Shown: piece by piece, positions 1 through 11,192 of the stretch
Layout: the number at the start of each line of letters is the position of its first letter
Numbering within the stretch: the stretch's first letter is position 1
Assembly: GCF_001685025.1 (NCBI RefSeq)
Contig: NZ_MAYU01000001.1
Location: 186,001-250,000, forward strand
Length of the DNA stretch: 64,000 nucleotides
Direction: 5' to 3'
Source: Bacillus sp. FJAT-27225
GTDB lineage: Bacteria > Bacillota > Bacilli > Bacillales > Cytobacillaceae
The notes under the pieces: model-generated
Database searches by the model: none
Seen by the model: only the letters and a program-made list of their open reading frames with translations
What the model was told of the DNA's origin: nothing
Translations under genes and position numbers: made by a program

Positions 1-2
1 GG

Positions 3-227
3 TTATACAAAACTTTTTTAAGGGTTAGGATCAACGAGAAGGATTATCTAATCAAGCAGCCTGTCGTTGCTTACTTTAATAAAGAAAATAAAAGTGTAGA
101 AAAAATACATCTTATTCTAAAGGAGCCCCCTATTGAAAGCAATTACTACATAACAATTGAAGAGATTGGAGTAATAGAAGGCAAGTATCTAAAAAAGGGC
201 AATTATTTGAGTATAACTGTTAAATAA
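3..227 (+). CDS. C-terminal fragment of hypothetical protein (truncated by window edge)
   Basis: An open frame enters from the left edge and stops with TAA after 74 codons. The fragment is hydrophilic and rich in Lys, Glu and Ile, with no membrane segment; the tail ends in YLSITVK. No family is recognised. The 5' end lies outside the window, so neither start nor full length can be given. Confidence 0.45.
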   Translation, partial: LYKTFLRVRINEKDYLIKQPVVAYFNKENKSVEKIHLILKEPPIESNYYITIEEIGVIEGKYLKKGNYLSITVK

Positions 228-314
228 ATCAACAAGGGTTTGTTCAGAGGTTTATGGGAATTCTAATAGGGTAAAAGGCAATGAATCCCAGCGTGCTATT
301 GTTAAGGAGATCCT

Positions 315-461
315 ATGGAAGAACACGAACAATTTCTTATAAAAAGAGAACTCGGAAGGCTTCTAATGGACTTGAGTAAATGCAGTGACCCCATATGCAA
401 AGAACAAATACGTGAAGACATAACTTTTTTACGTACGGTTATTTCTGATACCCTTTTATAA
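315..461 (+). CDS. Small hypothetical protein, 48 aa
   Basis: ATG is preceded by AAGGAGA (304-310), and the frame ends inside the stem of a rho-independent terminator. The product starts MEEHEQFLIKRELG, is charged and predicted helical, and has two cysteines (KCSDPICKE). No family is recognised. RBS, compact length and terminator together support a real small gene. Confidence 0.5.
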   Translation: MEEHEQFLIKRELGRLLMDLSKCSDPICKEQIREDITFLRTVISDTLL

Positions 462-477
462 ATAAGGGTTTTTTTTT
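450..477 (+). terminator. Rho-independent terminator of the 48-aa gene
   Basis: ACCCTT pairs with AAGGGT around a short AT loop and is followed by nine T residues. The stem overlaps the stop codon of the small gene. Confidence 0.6.
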
Positions 478-620
478 GACTTTTCCTAGGCGCTAACAGC
501 TGCTAAAGTGAATGAAATGGTTAAGTTAGTTATCATTATATTTGTCACGTAGTTAGGGAAAATGGTTAAATTTTCGATAGTTGATAATACATATCACCCC
601 ATTAAGAAAGGATGTTAGTA

Positions 621-995
621 TTGAACAATTCTCTAAAAGAGTATGCGGTGTCGTTTTTAGAAATGGTCTCGTCAGGTGAAGTGCGCGAAGCCTACAAAAG
701 GTACGTTGGGCCAGACTTCCGTCATCATAATCCATATTTTCGCGGAGATGCTGAGTCACTTATACTGGGTATGGAAGAGAGTGCCAACACGAATCCAAAT
801 AAAGTTTTTGAGGTAAAACGTGTCATTGCAGAGGGTAACCTTGTTGCCGTTCATTCCCTGGTAAAACAAAATCAAGAAGACCGTGGAGGGACTGTAGTTC
901 ATATCTTCCGGTTCGAAAACAATCTAATTGTCGAACTCTGGGATGTAGGCCAGGCTATACCCGAGGATTCTCCTAATGAAAATGGAGTGATATGA
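621..995 (+). CDS. SnoaL-like / NTF2-fold protein
   Basis: About 124 aa. The pattern of a short helix pair, FRHHNPYFRG and a late EVKRVIAEGNLVAVHS strand is typical of SnoaL-like (NTF2 superfamily) proteins, which form a cone-shaped barrel binding small hydrophobic ligands; Bacillaceae homologues are annotated as SnoaL-like aldol-condensation or nuclear transport factor 2 family. The substrate is unknown. An ATG at 612 overlaps the AGAAAGG ribosome binding site (605-611), so the in-frame TTG at 621 is the better start. Monocistronic. Confidence 0.7.
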   Translation: MNNSLKEYAVSFLEMVSSGEVREAYKRYVGPDFRHHNPYFRGDAESLILGMEESANTNPNKVFEVKRVIAEGNLVAVHSLVKQNQEDRGGTVVHIFRFENNLIVELWDVGQAIPEDSPNENGVI

Positions 996-1164
996 TTCTA
1001 AGTTTGTTAGTAAAATTCAATAGAATTTTTGAGACGGCAGGGTTTCCTGTCGTTTTATTTTTTATAATTGAAATTGGCCGTATTAATTCTTTCTGATTAC
1101 AGGGAGCGCTATTACTTCCGCAGCAAACCAGAACCGTCGCCTTTGCTTAAAATTTTGCGAATTG

Positions 1165-1191
1165 TGTAACTTTTCATCGTTATTATTCGTT
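1165..1191 (+). promoter_or_regulatory. Candidate ECF-sigma autoregulatory promoter
   Basis: TGTAAC (1165-1170), a 17-bp spacer, then CGTT (1188-1191) resembles Bacillus ECF promoters (TGAAAC-16-CGTC type). It lies about 37 bp before the ECF sigma start. The other ECF locus in this window has the related TGTAAG-16-CGTC, which supports shared recognition. Confidence 0.4.
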
Positions 1192-1227
1192 GTTATAGTA
1201 TCAAATCTCCCGAAAGGTGATGAGCAT

Positions 1228-1758
1228 TTGGAGAAAGAGCACATCAGGATAAAAATACATAATTTGTACCATGAATACAATCAAGACCTTTTTAACTATC
1301 TGTTTTTTATGATAGGGAACCGGGAGCAGGCGAAGGATATAGTACATGATGCGTTTGCCCGCGCCTTTGAGAAATATGAATCGTTTAATGGGGATAATCC
1401 TAAAAGCTGGCTTTATCGAATTGCTCGGAACCTGGCCATTGATCACATTCGGAGAAAAAAACCATTCCGTTATTATTTCGATTTTATTCCTGTAATACCA
1501 TCCAATGAAAGAGGTCCTGAACAAATTGTAATGTTTAATGAAACAGAAAGGCATTTGTATAAGGCAATGCACCGGTTAAAACATTCATACAGGGAGGTCA
1601 TTGTTTTACGAAAAATAAAAGAATTGTCCGTTCTTGAGACTTCACAGGTTTTAGGTTGGTCCGAAAACAAAGTGAAGGTAACATTGTTCAGAGCAATGAA
1701 GGAGCTTAAAAAAGAACTGGAAAAGGAGGGTTTTGCCAATGAAGCAGAATTACGCTGA
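1228..1758 (+). CDS. ECF-type RNA polymerase sigma factor
   Basis: 176 aa from a TTG start with AAAGGTGA at 1213-1220. Sigma-70 region 2 is clear (YNQDLFNYLFFMIGN, then IVHDAFARAFEKY and SWLYRIARNLAIDHIRRKK), followed by a region 4 helix-turn-helix (HSYREVIVLRKIKELSVLE, then VLGWSENKVKVTLFRAMK). It would direct core RNA polymerase to a small regulon in response to an envelope signal. The stop overlaps the next gene by about 20 nt, so the two are translationally coupled and the membrane protein is its likely anti-sigma partner. A paralogous sigma gene lies at 29.6 kb. Confidence 0.85.
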   Translation: MEKEHIRIKIHNLYHEYNQDLFNYLFFMIGNREQAKDIVHDAFARAFEKYESFNGDNPKSWLYRIARNLAIDHIRRKKPFRYYFDFIPVIPSNERGPEQIVMFNETERHLYKAMHRLKHSYREVIVLRKIKELSVLETSQVLGWSENKVKVTLFRAMKELKKELEKEGFANEAELR

Positions 1759-2362
1759 AGCAAGTGAGTTTAATAGGAGCTTCGCCTCAATGAAAAAGAA
1801 AATGATTCTCACTGAAAGGGAAGAAACTCAACTTCTTGAGTCTATAAATCATAGAATTGATGCTCACAAACCAAAGAGTTTAAAACGGTCAAACTGGAAA
1901 TACCGTTTAGCTTTGCCAGGTGCTGCTTTACTTTTCATTTTGCTTTTTATTCCTACGCTCTTAAACGGCATCATCGAAAAGAATACCGGAGGAGCCCGGA
2001 CACCTGAGCAAGCGGTTGAAAAAGTTTATGAAGCTTTGAATAGTAGAGATTTTGAAACCTTCTATGATTTGCAAAGTGAAAGCTTAAAAAAATTTATGTT
2101 GAAAGAAACAGGACTGACTAGGGAAGAGTTTATACAGGCCCAGAAAAATGTGAATGTTCAATCAGTTGAAGTAAAAAAGGTTGAAAAACTTGGAATTGAA
2201 AGCGACGGGCGAACCTTGGTCGCGGCTACAATTTATACTCCTCTCTCAACCCGAGGCCCAGCAACGACAGCCGTTACAAAGTATTTGGTGATAAAAGAAG
2301 ATGGACAATGGAAAATCGATGAAACCGTTAGTATGGAGGTAGTGGAATGGGATCCTAAGTAA
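1739..2362 (+). CDS. Membrane-anchored probable anti-sigma / sigma-partner protein
   Basis: 207 aa. ATG at 1739 has AAAGGAGGG at 1722-1730. The N-terminal 55 residues are charged and cytoplasmic, followed by one membrane segment (ALPGAALLFILLFIPTLL). The outside domain (EQAVEKVYEALNSRDFETFY, then YLVIKEDGQWKIDE) resembles NTF2-like/DUF4878 modules. No zinc-binding HxxxCxxC anti-sigma motif is visible. Overlap with the ECF sigma gene makes it a likely signal-sensing regulator of that sigma factor; this is inferred from position and topology. Confidence 0.65.
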   Translation: MKQNYAEASEFNRSFASMKKKMILTEREETQLLESINHRIDAHKPKSLKRSNWKYRLALPGAALLFILLFIPTLLNGIIEKNTGGARTPEQAVEKVYEALNSRDFETFYDLQSESLKKFMLKETGLTREEFIQAQKNVNVQSVEVKKVEKLGIESDGRTLVAATIYTPLSTRGPATTAVTKYLVIKEDGQWKIDETVSMEVVEWDPK

Positions 2363-2507
2363 GTATGTGTAGAAAATTTGAAGGATAAAGTAATTGAGAA
2401 AGGTTCTAAGTGACTTTGTGCAAAGATTTTGAAGGATAAAGTCATTAATAGAGGCTCTAAGTGACTTTATTAGAAAATTTTTAGTATAAAGCGTTTAACA
2501 GAAAAAG
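2355..2507. repeat. Three imperfect 51-bp tandem repeats
   Basis: Units begin CTAAGT at 2355, 2406 and 2457. Units 1 and 2 share TTGAAGGATAAAGT at the same internal offset; unit 3 is more diverged. The first unit overlaps the stop codon of the sigma-partner gene, so the array lies in the 3' UTR just before the terminator. Confidence 0.7.
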
Positions 2508-2540
2508 TGCGTTGACCCATTTTAGGATTAACGCACTTTT
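2502..2540. terminator. Bidirectional rho-independent terminator
   Basis: AAAAGTGCGTT pairs with AACGCACTTTT, with A and T runs on opposite sides. It separates the ECF operon (+) from the convergent peptidase/TraX pair (-). Confidence 0.75.
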
Positions 2541-2570
2541 ATTTGAAGGAAGGGTCAGCAGGTTGCTCAA

Positions 2571-3734
2571 CTAGCTGGCAACCTCCAATTTAGGTGCTAC
2601 ACTATAGACCTCAGTTAAAACAAATTTTCCTTCACCTTTGTTATTTGCGATTTCATTCATCGCCTCAAGGTCGTTGAAATGCCACCATTCCGAAGCAAGT
2701 GGGATGAGGCCTGCCGAAGTACAATAAATCTGCAGCTTTTTCGCCGCATCATTCATCGATTTGGTATACGTCATGTTCTTCCAGGCAGTGGGCGATCTTG
2801 ATGTTACCGGAGCTGTATAAATTGCAGATGCGCCACTTAGTTCATGTATGGGGGTTGGCATTTCATATTCTGTATACTCCGTAATCTGCGTGACGGTATA
2901 GTCTCCAACCGAAACTTCATTTTTTGCATTTACCTTAACTAAACTAACATCAATGGCGTACCCCATTTGGTGATTGGAAACGCCGTTTGTTATGAACCAG
3001 CTTATTCCCCATGGCGGCGTATTAATACCTGCCATGACTTCTGCGTCTTTAGTTGCCAAATCGCTCAAACCCTTAACGACTCCTATCTGGACAGAATAGG
3101 GCCTGAAAGCTTCATAGATTTTTAGAGAGTCGCCATCTGACAAAGCCTTTTGCTGTGCCAAAAAGATTTTTTTGGACATTGTATAAAGGACCGGCATGAT
3201 ATATTCTTCTTTCCCAAGCCGTTCGTTAAATGCTTTTCCGGAATACAAGGGACGTTTTGATATATTAGGAATATCCTTGCCTGAAGATGCGAATCTAGAT
3301 GAATAAGTATTGGTATTGTCGTAGATAATGGACGGAATCACATCGGGAAGGTTTATAAAGCAAAATGTATGTGGCAGCCAGCCAGTTACTTCGCCACGCT
3401 GGATAAACCACCAATCTCCTTCTTCCCTTAAAATGACAAAACCAGTCCCGGCCTTCATTTGCTCAATGTTTTCTGAATTGTGATTGGCTGATGCCTTTAC
3501 ATATAAATCTACAGAGGTATAACCAGTAGCACCAGCAACAGGCAGTTCCAATTCACCCTTGTATGGGTGGGCTTGTATTTGTACAGCTTCCTCTTGTGGA
3601 GGGTCAGGTTTGTTTTCTTCTTCAGTTGTTGCAGCGGGTGTTTCCTTCTTTACCGTTTGTTTCTCATCACCATTTACACATCCACTAACAAGCAAGGTAA
3701 ACAGTAATAAAAAAGCCAAAATCAGCCTTCTCAT
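2571..3734 (-). CDS. Lipoprotein with SH3-like and M15 D-Ala-D-Ala peptidase domains
   Basis: 387 aa. The start at 3734 has GAGGAG about 10 nt upstream. A lipobox (LLVSGC) gives a membrane-anchored lipoprotein with an acidic Pro/Glu linker. The middle has an SH3b-like stretch (GTGFVILREEGDWWFIQRG). The C-terminal half has the M15/VanX-VanY zinc site: SNHQMGYAIDVSL (SxHxxGxAxD) and SEWWHFND (ExxWH). It should cleave D-Ala-D-Ala or stem peptides in the wall. It is 25 nt downstream of the TraX-like gene, so they are probably co-transcribed. Confidence 0.8.
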   Translation of the reverse strand: MRRLILAFLLLFTLLVSGCVNGDEKQTVKKETPAATTEEENKPDPPQEEAVQIQAHPYKGELELPVAGATGYTSVDLYVKASANHNSENIEQMKAGTGFVILREEGDWWFIQRGEVTGWLPHTFCFINLPDVIPSIIYDNTNTYSSRFASSGKDIPNISKRPLYSGKAFNERLGKEEYIMPVLYTMSKKIFLAQQKALSDGDSLKIYEAFRPYSVQIGVVKGLSDLATKDAEVMAGINTPPWGISWFITNGVSNHQMGYAIDVSLVKVNAKNEVSVGDYTVTQITEYTEYEMPTPIHELSGASAIYTAPVTSRSPTAWKNMTYTKSMNDAAKKLQIYCTSAGLIPLASEWWHFNDLEAMNEIANNKGEGKFVLTEVYSVAPKLEVAS

Positions 3735-3759
3735 TATGAATCTACTCCTCAAAATATTC

Positions 3760-4497
3760 CTAGCCAAAAATGACATACCTAAAAATATACAATATGAATA
3801 GATGGGCTGGGTAGAAGACGTAAAAAGTCCATTTGATTAAATTGGATTTTTTGCCGCGCTCACCATTGTATAATGCCAGCAAAGGAATGACAAGGAAAAT
3901 CCCAAACCTGAAAATGGAATCGAATCCCATTGAAACAATTCCTGGAATGATATAAAACACCGTACCAATGGTAACATAGCTTAGCATTTGCATCTTGAAG
4001 TTACCTCTAAATATTCCAAAGAACAGAACCCAAAGTACCCCAATATAATTCCAGTCCGCTGTCCAGGCTAGCACGCAGCAAAGTCCGATGAGAGCTGCCT
4101 TTAAGGCCAGATGCAGGTCCGTTTTTTGGCTAATAGCCAAAGCAACCAGCCCCATTAGCAGCGACCAGATGACACTTGTCGCCTGCCACCATTCAAGCCC
4201 GAGATACAATACAAAAGGAAAGTGCGAAATTAATGCAAAAATAAATAATCGCTTTATGTAGTTCTGTAAATTTGATGTGTAATTAAATCCTTCAGCAATC
4301 AAGTAGCACATGATAGGGGCAGCGAGTCTTCCAAACGTATGTATAATCGTATCCATTGTTGTACCGGCTGGCACTAGCCATATCGCTGCATGGTCCACAA
4401 TCATGGCGATTATAGCGATGACTTTAATGGCATTCGCGTTCAACACCTTTGTGTTTATAGCATTTGAACTTAGTGCTCTTGTGTTATTCAATTCCAT
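3760..4497 (-). CDS. TraX-family integral membrane protein
   Basis: 245 aa with about eight or nine membrane segments. It begins MELNNTRALSSNA after AAAGGAG. The start of the membrane region (KVIAIIAMIVDHAA), the RLAAPIMCYLIAEGF segment and the terminal FYPAHLFILY motif are typical of the TraX family, named for F-pilin acetylation but chromosomal and mostly uncharacterised in Firmicutes. Several relatives act as membrane acyltransferases. Pairing with a wall peptidase lipoprotein suggests an envelope role, which is inference. Confidence 0.75.
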   Translation of the reverse strand: MELNNTRALSSNAINTKVLNANAIKVIAIIAMIVDHAAIWLVPAGTTMDTIIHTFGRLAAPIMCYLIAEGFNYTSNLQNYIKRLFIFALISHFPFVLYLGLEWWQATSVIWSLLMGLVALAISQKTDLHLALKAALIGLCCVLAWTADWNYIGVLWVLFFGIFRGNFKMQMLSYVTIGTVFYIIPGIVSMGFDSIFRFGIFLVIPLLALYNGERGKKSNLIKWTFYVFYPAHLFILYIFRYVIFG

Positions 4498-4928
4498 ACC
4501 GTACTCCTTTTTCTAAAATAATAATTTTGGACCCTAACAGACTCTATTCCTTTTTAAGAGTGCTTTAAAACATGTTTTTTTAGTTTAGTCGTAAACACCT
4601 ATTTATATTTGGAATTTTTGTAAGATAGAGCTGAACCTTCGCGAAATTATATTGTCCGTTTTTACAACTGTATCTCCTTGAATAATCTTTTTTTATCCCT
4701 TAACCCAATTTATTTCACCCTTAACGAACCATATATCGACAGTATTCCCAATTCGGACACTTTCCCCGTTTATTAACATTACCAATGTGAATAAGATCTA
4801 GCTTCAAACTCTTAACTGAACGGGTTATGGAATCTTGGTTTTTGTTAAAATGAAAAAGGAGGGATATTATCGGCGCAAGTTAAGCAAAGGCCCTTTCAGT
4901 GAAAAATACACTACAGGAGTTGAGGCAA
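4498..4928. other. Intergenic region, AT-rich, no gene seen
   Basis: About 430 bp between the divergent TraX-like and VOC genes. Short open frames here lack family resemblance and good ribosome sites. It presumably holds the promoters of both neighbours; no operator palindrome stands out. Confidence 0.4.
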
Positions 4929-5321
4929 ATGGAAAAGGTAACACCGTTTTTAATGTTTCAAGGAAAAGCGGAAGAAGCAATCACACTCTATACTTCTTTA
5001 ATAGAGGATTCAGAAATAAAAAGGATAACTCGATATGGTAAGAATGGGGGTGGAGAAGAGGGGAGTGTTATGCAAGCTGTTTTTTCTTTAAAGGGACAGG
5101 AATTTATGTGTATCGACAGTAATATCAAACATGCTTTCGACTTTACACCTTCCTTTTCAATCTTCTTAACTTGCGATTCAGAAAGCGAGATAGACGAACT
5201 TTATGCGAAATTAAGTGAAGGGGGAGGCGTGCTCATGCCAATTGGGAACTACGGTTTTAGCAAAAAATTCGGCTGGGTGAATGATCAATTCGGGGTCTCT
5301 TGGCAATTGAATTTACCATAA
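4929..5321 (+). CDS. PhnB-like VOC-superfamily protein
   Basis: About 130 aa. ATG at 4929 is preceded by AGGAG at 4914-4918. The sequence VTPFLMFQGKAEEAITLY at the N terminus and VNDQFGVSWQLNLP at the C terminus are hallmarks of the PhnB/3-demethylubiquinone-methyltransferase-like subgroup of the vicinal oxygen chelate fold. The fold usually binds a divalent metal; the true substrate in this group is mostly unknown. A longer paralogue lies at 12634. Confidence 0.75.
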   Translation: MEKVTPFLMFQGKAEEAITLYTSLIEDSEIKRITRYGKNGGGEEGSVMQAVFSLKGQEFMCIDSNIKHAFDFTPSFSIFLTCDSESEIDELYAKLSEGGGVLMPIGNYGFSKKFGWVNDQFGVSWQLNLP

Positions 5322-5323
5322 TG

Positions 5324-5355
5324 AAAACAGCGGCAATCAATCTGCCGCTGTTTTT
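5324..5355. terminator. Bidirectional terminator
   Basis: AACAGCGGCA pairs with TGCCGCTGTT around ATCAATC, followed by a T run; on the minus strand it serves the aminopeptidase gene. Confidence 0.75.
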
Positions 5356-5359
5356 CTCT

Positions 5360-6130
<771 letters not shown>

Positions 6131-6272
6131 TCATTGTATTAGAATATCCTTATTTACTCTTAAAATCCATTATCGTGATTTATTCAATTGAACAAATTAC
6201 ATCGACTGCTAGATTTGATTTTGACTTGAAAATTCTCTGGTACCGTTTTACGAAATATGAATTGTCAAAACA

Positions 6273-6306
6273 AAAGCAAACTTGCCAAAGTGGTGAGTTT
6301 GCTTTT
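6273..6306 (-). terminator. Terminator of coiled-coil gene
   Basis: AAGCAAACTTG pairs with the complementary CAAGTTTGCTT-type arm around CCAAAGTGG; the minus-strand exit reads TTTTGTTTTG. Confidence 0.55.
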
Positions 6307-6371
6307 TGGAAAGTTAAATTGAGAAGGGGAAGAGAAGAGGACATAGCGCGGCTTTTTGAGAGTGGCGGTGT

Positions 6372-7130
6372 TTAGTGATCGTTGTTCGTAGATTCTTTTT
6401 TCTGTTTATTGTTAAACGCGGAAAAGGTAAGCGGCTGATCTGAGCCAGTCATCAGCTTATAAACATAGCTCGAGGTTAAAGAGTAACCTTCTTCAATTTT
6501 TGTCGCCAAATAATTGGTCCTCTCGAAAACAATCGAACGAATATGATTAAGCTGGTGAAAGATTTTGTCGGTCAGGGCCTCTTGTTTATCAATCCGTTCC
6601 AACACCTCTGCCTGGAAACCCTCATTGTTTGCCAATCTCCCAGCCATATCCTTTTGAATCTGCATTTGTTCATCCATCTGAACAATTAATTGATTCTGTG
6701 ATGCTTCTGTCCGCTCCAAGCGATTGGCAAAGTCGTGTTTTGCTTCTTTAATTGTATGGACTTGTTCCACGACAGATTTTATCAGCCGTTCATTCGCCAA
6801 TAAGGAATTTTGGTTCTGAAGAGATGTGTGATCCAGCTGGTTAACACGTGCCAGGATTGTATGTTCGAATTTCTCACGTTTTTGTCCTTGTATTTCCAGA
6901 TTGCCAATTTTCTCTTTAACATCATTCCATTGCGCTGTCTGGCTTTCCTGAAGCTGATCATAACGCGGTTTTATCTCGGAAATCGATTCAAGCAACTGTT
7001 TGTTTGTTTTTTGCTGCTCTTCAATCAGCTCGCTTAATCGGCTTGACCGGGCTTCTTCCTGATTATTCGCGGGCAAATCGCGATTAGTTTTAAAGAGGTT
7101 ACGAATATGTTTGTTGACGAATAGCCCCAT
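6372..7130 (-). CDS. Coiled-coil protein of unknown function
   Basis: 252 aa starting MGLFVNKHIRNLF behind a strong AAGGAGGAGG site. Almost the whole chain from residue 25 to 220 is heptad-like and rich in Gln, Glu, Lys and Leu, with no signal peptide or membrane segment. The tail is Lys-rich and acidic (KKQKKESTNNDH). Segments such as ERIDKQEALTDKIFHQL look like repeating long-coil units. A structural or scaffold role is possible, perhaps in the spore; there is no domain evidence for an enzymatic function. Confidence 0.7.
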   Translation of the reverse strand: MGLFVNKHIRNLFKTNRDLPANNQEEARSSRLSELIEEQQKTNKQLLESISEIKPRYDQLQESQTAQWNDVKEKIGNLEIQGQKREKFEHTILARVNQLDHTSLQNQNSLLANERLIKSVVEQVHTIKEAKHDFANRLERTEASQNQLIVQMDEQMQIQKDMAGRLANNEGFQAEVLERIDKQEALTDKIFHQLNHIRSIVFERTNYLATKIEEGYSLTSSYVYKLMTGSDQPLTFSAFNNKQKKESTNNDH

Positions 7131-7305
7131 GCTTGGCACCTCCTCCTTTTTAAGCGTGGTTTACTATCCTATGCCCGCACTACTGAACAGGTAACTTTTT
7201 GTTAGAATTCTGGGCTAGAAAGCCAGGTCAAAGTGAAAGTAGTGAATCCTCCCACTGGAAAATCAGGAAATTTTATTTAAAGTAGGCACACAATAGATTT
7301 CACTG

Positions 7306-9024
<1,719 letters not shown>

Positions 9025-9030
9025 GAACTG

Positions 9031-9063
9031 CAGCCCAATTCTGATGAAATGGGCTGTTTTTCA
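9031..9063 (+). terminator. Terminator of the PTS gene
   Basis: CAGCCCA pairs with TGGGCTG and is followed by TTTTTC. Confidence 0.8.
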
Positions 9064-9189
9064 TATTGTTCAAAAATGGGTTCGGATTGAGTTTGCCTGA
9101 TTGTTTCTCCAAAAGTATTAAAATAAAATCTTTCTAAATCATATTATTTGATTTCTACTGGCTTAAAAATTAAACTAAAAATAGGTTGT

Positions 9190-9204
9190 TTAGAATCATT
9201 CTAG
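9190..9204 (+). promoter_or_regulatory. PerR-like box upstream of catalase
   Basis: TTAGAAT-C-ATTCTAG is a 7-1-7 inverted repeat matching the Per box (TTATAATNATTATAA) at all but three positions. Peroxide-sensing PerR commonly represses catalase genes in Bacillaceae. It sits about 36 bp upstream of the candidate -35. Confidence 0.45.
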
Positions 9205-9239
9205 ATAACGGTATTTTCTAAACAGTCTGACCCTTTTCG

Positions 9240-9269
9240 TTGTATGTTTTTACTAATTTTAGGTATGAT
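9240..9269 (+). promoter_or_regulatory. Candidate sigma-A promoter of catalase
   Basis: TTGTAT (9240-9245), an 18-bp spacer and TATGAT (9264-9269), placed about 40 bp before the catalase start. Confidence 0.4.
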
Positions 9270-9307
9270 GGTAGGGGTTACCATTATTATTGAAGGAGGT
9301 TTTCATT

Positions 9308-10957
9308 TTGGCAAGGAACAAAGACAGGAATATTCCGCACGAAAACGATGTAAAGCGCGAGAAATTGACAACTCGCCAGGGCCATCCAGTTCCGGATAAC
9401 CAAAACATCCGAACCGTTGGCAATCGTGGGCCAGCAACACTTGAGAACTATCATTTCATCGAGAAAATTTCCCATTTTGATAGGGAAGAGGTGCCAGAGA
9501 GGGTTGTTCACGCCCGTGGTACAGGAGCATTCGGTTATTTCGAAACATATGGCAAGGTTGGCGATGAGCCGGTAGAAAAGTATACCCGTGCGAAAGTTTT
9601 CCAGGGAGCTGGTAAGAGAACTCCGCTTATGGTCCGTTTCTCTACTGTTGCAGGTGCCAAAGATTCACCAGAAACTGCACGCGATCCACGCGGCTTCGCT
9701 GTTAAAATGTATACAGAAGAAGGAAACTGGGATTTGGTAGGTAACAACCTGAAAATCTTCTTCATCCGTGATGCAATGAAATTTCCTGATATGATTCATG
9801 CGTTTAAAAATGATCCTGCCTCCAATGTACCTCATCCACAGCGCATGTTCGATTTCGTTTCACGTTCACCTGAAGCTACTCATATGATCACCTTCTTGTT
9901 CTCACCTTGGGGAATTCCAGCTACATATCGACATATGCAAGGTTCTGGTGTCAACACATATAAATGGGTAAACGACAAAGGCGAGGCTGTCCTGGTAAAA
10001 TACCATTGGGAGCCGAAGCAGGGGATCCGCAACCTGACTCAGGAAGAGGCGGATGAAATTCAGGGTAAAAACGTAGGCCATGCCACACAGGATCTTTACG
10101 AAGCAATCGAGCGGGGAGATTATCCAGAGTGGGAACTCTTTGTCCAAATCATGTCTGATGATTACCATCCTGAACTTGATTTTGATCCGCTAGATGATAC
10201 TAAGCTTTGGCCGGAAGACAAGTTCCCGTGGCTCCCAGTTGGCCGTATGGTACTTGACCGCAATCCGGTTGACTTCCATGCTGAAATTGAACAGGCTGCC
10301 TTTGGTACTGGCGTTCTTGTCGATGGAATGGACTTCTCCGACGACAAAATGCTTCAAGGCCGTACGTTCTCCTACTCTGATACTCAGCGTTATCGTGTTG
10401 GCGCGAACTATCTGAAGCTGCCTGTCAATGCACCAAAAGCACCTGTGCGCACGAACCAGCAAAGAGGACAGATGGATTTCCGCGATCCGAAAGAATCTGG
10501 TGAAAATCCGCATATCAACTACGAGCCATCGATGCTTGGCGGATATGAGGAAACTGGTTTTGAAGAGCGTCCGCAGCACCGTCCTTCCTACAATGCGGCA
10601 GTTATGAGCGAGCCAATTGATCGTCCTAATGACTACGGACAGGCTGGCGAAACCTACCGTTCCTTCGAGGATTGGGAGCGCGATGAATTGATTAAGAACC
10701 TTTCCAATGCACTTGCTGTTTGTGACAAGCGGATCCAGGAAGCAATGGTTTACCACTTCACCCAGGCGGATGAAGACTATGGCCGCCGCGTCCAGGAAGG
10801 CATTGAGAAGAAAATGAAGGAATTTGCGGAAATGAACAACGAATCTTCTGTTCCGGGCCGTGAGTCAGGAAAAACAAAGTATGGCCAAGGTTCAGCTGCT
10901 GCAAATAAAGCGGTTGAAGATGCTGTGAAGAAAAGCCATGAGGCTGATCCTTATTAA
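9308..10957 (+). CDS. Catalase (heme, monofunctional)
   Basis: 549 aa; TTG start with GAAGGAGGT at 9292-9300. Active-site His is in [16 protein letters not shown] and distal Asn in [12 protein letters not shown]. The heme-ligand Tyr is in [15 protein letters not shown]. The enzyme converts hydrogen peroxide to water and oxygen. The length exceeds the roughly 480-aa vegetative KatA because of a C-terminal tail of about 40 mostly charged residues. An internal segment ([19 protein letters not shown]) is typical of small-subunit catalases. A Per-box-like site upstream suggests peroxide induction. Confidence 0.93.
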   Translation: MARNKDRNIPHENDVKREKLTTRQGHPVPDNQNIRTVGNRGPATLENYHFIEKISHFDREEVPERVVHARGTGAFGYFETYGKVGDEPVEKYTRAKVFQGAGKRTPLMVRFSTVAGAKDSPETARDPRGFAVKMYTEEGNWDLVGNNLKIFFIRDAMKFPDMIHAFKNDPASNVPHPQRMFDFVSRSPEATHMITFLFSPWGIPATYRHMQGSGVNTYKWVNDKGEAVLVKYHWEPKQGIRNLTQEEADEIQGKNVGHATQDLYEAIERGDYPEWELFVQIMSDDYHPELDFDPLDDTKLWPEDKFPWLPVGRMVLDRNPVDFHAEIEQAAFGTGVLVDGMDFSDDKMLQGRTFSYSDTQRYRVGANYLKLPVNAPKAPVRTNQQRGQMDFRDPKESGENPHINYEPSMLGGYEETGFEERPQHRPSYNAAVMSEPIDRPNDYGQAGETYRSFEDWERDELIKNLSNALAVCDKRIQEAMVYHFTQADEDYGRRVQEGIEKKMKEFAEMNNESSVPGRESGKTKYGQGSAAANKAVEDAVKKSHEADPY

Positions 10958-10969
10958 TATGTAATGATG

Positions 10970-11017
10970 AGCTGCCAAGAAAGTCAGTGTAACCTGACCG
11001 ACTGGCAGCTTTTTTTT
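10970..11017 (+). terminator. Terminator of catalase
   Basis: AGCTGCCA pairs with TGGCAGCT, with an inner GTCAG/CTGAC stem and eight T residues. Confidence 0.8.
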
Positions 11018-11099
11018 ATGAAAACCTGAGGTAGATAAAGGAATTTGTTTCCACAAAGTTGAATTTAACAAGGTACAGCGTTTATTAACAGAGGAAAGG

Positions 11100-11192
11100 A
11101 TGTGGACACGACTAAAACTAATTATTAGCGGAGAGAAAAAACAAGCTGCTATCCACGAAATCGAAAATAAGTCGAACAAAATTGTTAAGTAG
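11100..11192 (+). CDS. Possible 30-aa leader ORF
   Basis: ATG at 11100 (MWTRLKLIISGEKKQAAIHE) with a purine-rich GAGGAAAGG directly in front. Its stop overlaps the start region of the next membrane protein, so it could couple translation or be the displaced 5' end of that gene. Weak case. Confidence 0.25.
   Translation: MWTRLKLIISGEKKQAAIHEIENKSNKIVK

Noticed and set aside
1201-1572. Minus-strand ORF opposite the ECF sigma gene
   Set aside because: Shadow of sigma region 2; no ribosome site.
2355-2507. CRISPR array
   Set aside because: Repeats are contiguous with no unique spacers and are imperfect; no cas genes nearby.
10190-10756. 188-codon minus-strand ORF inside catalase
   Set aside because: Antisense shadow of a strongly conserved catalase; no ribosome site and no recognisable domain.
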